From the NCBI GenBank assembly GCA_905220665.1, contig CAJNAR010000017.1, positions 1 to 64,000 of the forward strand: a stretch of 64,000 bases of DNA. Direction: 5' to 3'. Positions 58,782-64,000 of this stretch are shown piece after piece. Origin of the DNA: Albugo candida (taxonomy: Eukaryota; Oomycota; Peronosporomycetes; Albuginales; Albuginaceae). Position 1 is the stretch's first letter, and each line of letters opens with the position of its first letter. A model generated the notes under the pieces. It was not told where the DNA came from and ran no database searches. It saw nothing but the letters and a program-made list of their open reading frames with translations. The position numbers were made by a program, and so were the translations under genes.

Positions 58782-61700
58782 TTAACGTGCGCGTTTATAG
58801 CCTTTTCTTGGCCGTGATTGTTGATGAGAATATCTCAACGCCCTTTTCTTTCTCGGTTTTGTAGATGTGTTGACTCCTACGTTCCAATCGTCATCATCAT
58901 CAAAGTCTTCGAAACTCTCCGATGAGCTGCTATCACTGCTTTCATCATCCCAGCTAACTTCTTCCACTTCTTCACTTGTGCTACACTGAGAATCATGCGC
59001 AATGGATCGCAAGCTTTTCTTTGCATTTTTAGTTGGATGCCCTGTTTCGTTGGCGGAGTCTGCATGACGGCGCTTTCGCTTTGACTGCACATTTTCATCC
59101 ACGAGATCAGACAATATTTTGAGAGTTGCTTGTTGCAATTCCATTGCAAATATTCCGATATCTGATGAAACACCATTGTACTCGATCGCGTTTTGGAAAA
59201 CTTGACAAAGGTCATTCTATGTGGAGAGAAACGTTGGAGTCTGGTTATCAAAGCAATAGGAGTAGCATGCAATACCAGATAAGAGGAGAAGGTCCGATAC
59301 GAGCTGATTCTGTCCAGCATTGTTCCAAAGTCCATCGGATCTTTGATGCGCTTTGAGTATCCTGGAGCAATGTCATCTGTCACCGGAGCGGCAAATATGT
59401 TAAACTGGTCGGCAGCCATCAGTGCTTCATGCAGATCGTTCAGCAATACTTGTAAATCCTCGAAATTCTTCGTGCTCACGAAATCGCGTTGACTTGTCGT
59501 CAATTTCTGCCAAAATTCTTCCAATGATAAAGCTCTATTATGCTCCTGCTCGAGATTGGTATCATCATTCGCCTCCTCTGTATGCGAATTCTGCGCGAAT
59601 GGAACGGCTTCTTCCGCACAGAAGCTTGCTTGATCGGCATCCAGTTCCGGATGACTACTGCGCAAGTTCCCGGACACGTTGGAAGCATTCCTTGCTTCTT
59701 CCCCCGCATCAAACTCGCGGTCAGGTTGTTGTGCGTCGTTGGTAGTTGGTATTTCATCATGGACCAAGGTCCTCTCGATTGTTGGCCGTATCATCAAGCT
59801 TGGATCCGATCCAGGGAGTAGGTAATGCGGAAAACACCGCTGAATATGAGCTGACAAAGTGTTACATATGGTCCTCGCATTCTGCGCTATGGTGCTACTG
59901 TCCACGTTGTAGAGTTCACAGTTGCTCGTCAATAACTTGGCATCAGCAAGGAGAGCCTCCGCCTGCCGATAATAACCAAGTCGAATGCGCTCTCGAATCT
60001 GAGTGAGATTGATCGGATTAGCTATTGTGATCAGATAATCCAAGAAAGATTCATCAACCGCATCGACAAAGTCGCGAGAAATTGATAGTTCCATAATATT
60101 ATTGATCTCTGAAAGTAATGCAAGCCGCACGGTACCATCGAGTCGTCTAGAACGAAAGAGTACAGACTCTTCCCTTTCATAATCTCTCCTCTGTTTGTCT
60201 TCCCGACGTCGTGTGTCTAGAGGTTCCAGCTCCCACGGGCTCACAAAACATTCCCCATTGTCGCCATCATCCCAACTCACTTTTATGCATTCATACGATG
60301 AGCACGAAATCCCTTCAGCGGTGCTTTTGTGTACGTTAATCGCAGAGATAGTGCCACAAGAAAGCTTTGACTCGATTTCCATTCCATACTTATCCAGAAG
60401 AACAAACGGAGTCTCAACGCGGTCTCCAAGCTTCCATTTATGATTGACACCATTCATGTACTGGTAATCCAGGATTAGAAAATTAGCCACATCGTGAGAG
60501 TGATACTGCAGCTTGAATTGGAAGTGCCGGGTAGTATCGTTTAGACACGTTTGGAGATTCTCGTCCACACTTTGGAAGGTCCTAAAGTAAGACGCAAAGT
60601 CTTGATCCAGAGCTTCCATTTGATATCTTCCATTTGTATCCCATCCTCGGTTCGATTCTTCCAAGCTTGTAGAAATACGTGACGTTGGAACAGCCAAAAC
60701 AGAAAGTGTAAGCTCACATCGAATAGTTTGAGTCTGGTCGTATTCCTCAATTGCTGGGAAGACGTAGTCAATGTTGATCACTTTGCATCTGACCGCGAAA
60801 TGACACGCTATACGAGGGGAAATAGGATTACGATCGTTCCCCGAGCTAAAACATCGGAGATAGGCTTGATGTCCCTGTGGAAAATAGACGACAAAGTCCC
60901 CAACCTGCGGGACATATTGTTGTTTCCCTGATAAATCCACTTGCTGTAGCCATTCTCGATGAAATTGTAGACCAAAGCGTTTAGAAACCGATTCCGCTTG
61001 GACTGTTAGTCGTGTGCTTGCACTGTTGTCGTCATGTTGCTCGTGTGATGGGCAGTAAAATTCGGTCTGATTTAGACTCCACCCACAAGTCAGAGCACAT
61101 TTCCAATGATAAACACTCCGACACTCGGGTACACAGCACCCTATAGTCGCACCCTTGATGTGGCATATAGAGCACTCCAACTTTCGACCTCTTCGAATCT
61201 CTTTGGCCACGTTATACCACAATCCGTCTCGATGAAAACACAATGGTGAGGCAATGGCACATTGCTCATGTACAAATAAACGTTGAGATCCGTTTATCAA
61301 TGGATGTACGCCCATGCTCTCGCTTGGAAGCTTCATAATTCCTCCATCATCGCTATGTCCACAAAATGCACATACGATCAACGAGTCCATTGCATTAGCA
61401 CTCGTATTTTGTCGACGACGAAATATGGACTGTTCGCGATCGCTTAACATTTCGTCGTAAGTCAGCCCTTGATCAAATTCATCACGGATATTGTCTTGCA
61501 TCAGCTCTTCGTCTGATTCCTCCATAGAATCCCGTGGTTGATCATAAGCAGTGATGGAAGATTCAACCGGTGTGGATGCTGTACTGGTGACATCCTGAGG
61601 ACTTGAATCGATCAGTGTATCTATTTCCGGGCCCACAGCTGTAGCCTCAACATCCCTTTGCGCTTCACTTGTATCGTTACCATCAAGAGATCGATGAGAT

Positions 61701-64000
61701 TGATCGTGGCGACGACGAAGACGTAGTGAAGATCTGTTGGTTGCATCTCGTTGTTGGTCTACTCTACGATGACTTCGCAGTCGACGGTGTAGAGTTCCTT
61801 CATGAGAATGAGACGTATCGTCCGATACGATGTCATCGCTAAGAAAATCGTCTCCATTCAATTCGCCATCCTCGTCTTCATCTTCATCCTCGACGCTTTC
61901 CACATCGCGAGAGCCTCTCTCCCGAATGCCAACTTCAAAGTCTTCATCTGTAGAGTCATCATCACTTGAGATTTCTAGCTGTAGGATTGAAGTATCTCTC
62001 TCTTCAATTGGCCGAAGATCTCTTCCACCACGTCCAACTGTTCGTCGGTTATTAAAATGGAATCTGTGTACATTAGTCTGTCCAAAGTTTTCCAATAATG
62101 AAGTGTCACGTTCAGTTGCTCGTGAGGTCGGCAGCCTCGTCATTGCGCTCAAAGTACTGGATGAAAGGGCTTCGTTTTCGTCCGCTCGAGTGGGCATGAT
62201 AGCACACGGAAAGTCTTCTTCATCCGTGTCTTCAGAGTCGACCCGGGATACACCGCATTTCAATTCTGATTCCTGAGCCTGTTTGATTCGTTCTTTTCTT
62301 TGTTCTTCGTAAGTTGTTGTCAAAACTCCACACGGTAAAAGATAAGGAGGCTGATGGGCGTACTCTATCCGATAAATGTCAACAAGAGGACCTGCTTCCA
62401 TCAAAGTGGGACTGATTTGTGTTTCTCGGTCAATAACATTCATAAATCGATCCGTTTCCAAAGTCGCGTAATCGCTTTTGAAATATTGTTCCACAGGAGC
62501 CACCGCATAAGAGTCACCACTACCAAGCCCGAAAATCAGCAAACGACCAAGACGATCCGTAAAGCAGAATCCACTTCCATCAGGTATGAATCCGCCGTCC
62601 AACAAAGGGATGCAGTCCTCGTTCATAGACGAATTTGTATATCGTTTGAGCAGCCGACCAGAAGAGATATCCCATAGACAGATACGGCCATCATACCCAG
62701 CAGTAACAGCTAATCGCCAGTCATGAGGATGCACATCCAGCGCAAAGACAGCGTTTACGTGACCATGTTGTCGAGCCGAATCCATCGCAGCAAGCGTGTG
62801 CACCTCAGTTCCTTTATTTGGGTCCCAAATTCTGATCCGCTGTTTCCAGTCTGCAGTCTCTTGATGCGTTTCAGGCTTGATGCTGTGTAATGTGATCAAG
62901 CGTTTATCGTCCTTTGTCCAGCAAAGTGTATCAACCGCTGGCGTTTTCGACCTACGGCATCGACCGGAACCATCTTGCGCTTTGTATGGCTCGTGGGTGA
63001 AAAGGACTTTGTGCGTCAGATTTGAATGTATGTTATCCGGATTGTGAAACTGGTTTGGATCATACAGCCAGATCCTTGCTGTGCCATCTTTGATAGAAGC
63101 TGTTGCTATCTGAGTCCCGTCATTGCTGAACAAAATGTTTGTAATCGGACCCGTGTGACCTCGCATGTAAGCTACCGGTTCTCCGTTTGGTAATTTTGGA
63201 ACAAGATTCCCATTGATAGACCACACACTTTCACGTAATCTTTCGGGCGGTTGCAGCTGTGTCCTTGAGTTCCTTGCATCAACAGCGGAATTGGAAGGCG
63301 TAGATGTATCAAAGGCAGGTAAGATTGCTCGTCTCATAGTGATGGACTCGAATTCCGTGGAAAGAGCAGGGGTTTCGTGACGATCAGAGCCATCGTTAAT
63401 CTCTTCACTTGGGGCAAGATTTGATTGAGATGAACCAGCTTCGTCAGGTACAGGTTGTCCATGAGCATTCTCAAAACCCTGCATGGCCTCGTTTTGAATG
63501 GGAATGCTCACATTTGGATCGGATAATACTGACACATCCCAAACTCGAGCGATGCCGTCCTGTCCGCCCGTGATGATATATTTACCGCAGCGGCTACGCA
63601 TCGAAAGAATGAGAATGATCCTATTAGAGATGCGTATTCGCTTCCACACACCTGAACGCTAGACAAAGCACTTTGTTTGAACGAGTGGAATGGTGATTGT
63701 AGTGACTCAGTGAATATATCGGACGGAGGCTGAGACAAAAAGCGTTCATGCTTATAAGTCGTTGTGCGATCTGCTGTCTGGTCTCATACTGTCCTGCCTG
63801 CTTCGTAGGCAAATCAGGAAGTTTATAGCAAAAACATCGGCCGTCATCTGACGCGCTGAGGACAACATTCTGCCTGGGATGGAATCGAACACAATTCACA
63901 ACACTAGAATGACCAATTAGCACAGCAACGGGTGCACCAGAGCCAAGTTCCCAAATCCGAATGGTCTTGTCATCTGATGAGGACGCTAACAATGTATCAG
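58782..64000 (-). CDS. BRWD/PHIP-like WD40, ePHD and double-bromodomain protein (3' part)
   Basis: Large chromatin-reader gene whose 5' end lies beyond the right edge. Exons in the window: 63790 to the edge, 63652-63729, 59276-63593 and 58782-59216; introns of 60, 58 and 59 nt. The 60-nt intron contains no stop, so it may be retained. Order: WD40 repeats (SSSDDKTIRIWEL, TGGQDGIARVWDV, MRGHTGPITNILFSNDGTQIA, GYDGRICLWDISSGRLL); the BRWD signature FKSDY plus DRETQISPTLM after the propeller; a long acidic and Arg/Ser-rich region; an extended PHD (CAFCGHSDDGG to CPSHEQ, about 61035-61385); a Tudor-like VGDFVVYFPQGHQAYL block; bromodomain 1 (about 59830-60110); bromodomain 2 (FEDLQVLLNDLHEAL, then AIEYN in the last exon); and a basic tail (RPRKGYKRAR). 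BRWD proteins bind acetylated or methylated histones, and PHIP also serves CUL4-DDB1 ligases. The ePHD is not part of animal BRWD/PHIP as I know it. Confidence 0.9.

Noticed and set aside
61830..62276. Ser-rich 148-codon plus-strand open frame
   Set aside because: Antisense to the acidic and Arg-rich segment of the BRWD-like gene; low-complexity complement artefact.
1..64000. tRNA or rRNA genes, CRISPR arrays
   Set aside because: No cloverleaf with a GGTTCGA-type T-loop, no rRNA-like conserved block and no regularly spaced identical repeats with unique spacers were seen by eye. The repeats present are tandem or transposon-derived.

Overview
The window is eukaryotic nuclear DNA, most likely from an oomycete. 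An AT-leaning genome such as a white rust (Albugo-like) or a downy mildew would fit, but the genus is inference. The evidence is: intron-bearing genes with uniformly tiny introns (mostly 47-64 nt, GT-AG, one GC-AG); a FYVE+GAF protein of the kind expanded in oomycetes; protozoan-like gene content (AP-4 epsilon, MFSD12-like transporter, katanin p80); and a mixed set of decayed transposable elements (APE-type LINE, Ty1/copia, Ty3/gypsy, Tc1, MULE and a fungal-type DDE element).

Layout. 1-6.9 kb: an L1-like LINE (LINE-A, minus strand) with an open ORF1 and a frame-broken ORF2. 7.0-12.3 kb: a small spliced 3' gene fragment, degenerate repeats, a MULE remnant and a 5'-truncated LINE scrap (LINE-C). 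12.3-26.4 kb: the gene-dense core, in order RPL17 (+), AP-4 epsilon (-), NDUFA6/LYR subunit of complex I (+), FYVE-GAF protein (+), TVP38/TMEM64 membrane protein (-), STE7-like protein kinase (+) and MFSD12-like transporter (-). Neighbouring 3' ends converge within 118-251 bp. 26.4-30.2 kb: no recognisable gene. 30.2-35.2 kb: a Ty1/copia element (-) with both LTRs and a broken gag-pol. 36.1-38.3 kb: a katanin p80-like WD40 gene (-) in eight exons. 40.1-46.1 kb: a DNA-transposon cluster holding a fungal-type DDE transposase pseudogene, a Tc1 element with TIRs and one nonsense codon lying between two inverted arrays of a short repeat, and a MULE remnant. 46.1-58.5 kb: a second LINE copy (LINE-B, +) split by a complete Ty3/gypsy element (-) with 5-bp target duplication ACTCG. 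58.8-64.0 kb: the 3' part of a large BRWD/PHIP-like chromatin gene (-) that runs off the right edge.

The host genes have separate housekeeping roles: translation, respiration, endosomal or TGN traffic, microtubule severing, signalling, membrane transport and chromatin reading. There is no operon-like organisation. Transposon content is concentrated on both sides of the compact 12-26 kb gene block. The strongest points for follow-up are the ePHD module inside the BRWD-like protein, the inverted repeat arrays around the Tc1 element, and the in-frame stop (or 54-nt exitron) in katanin p80. All exon boundaries and family assignments were read by eye from the sequence; no database search was run.
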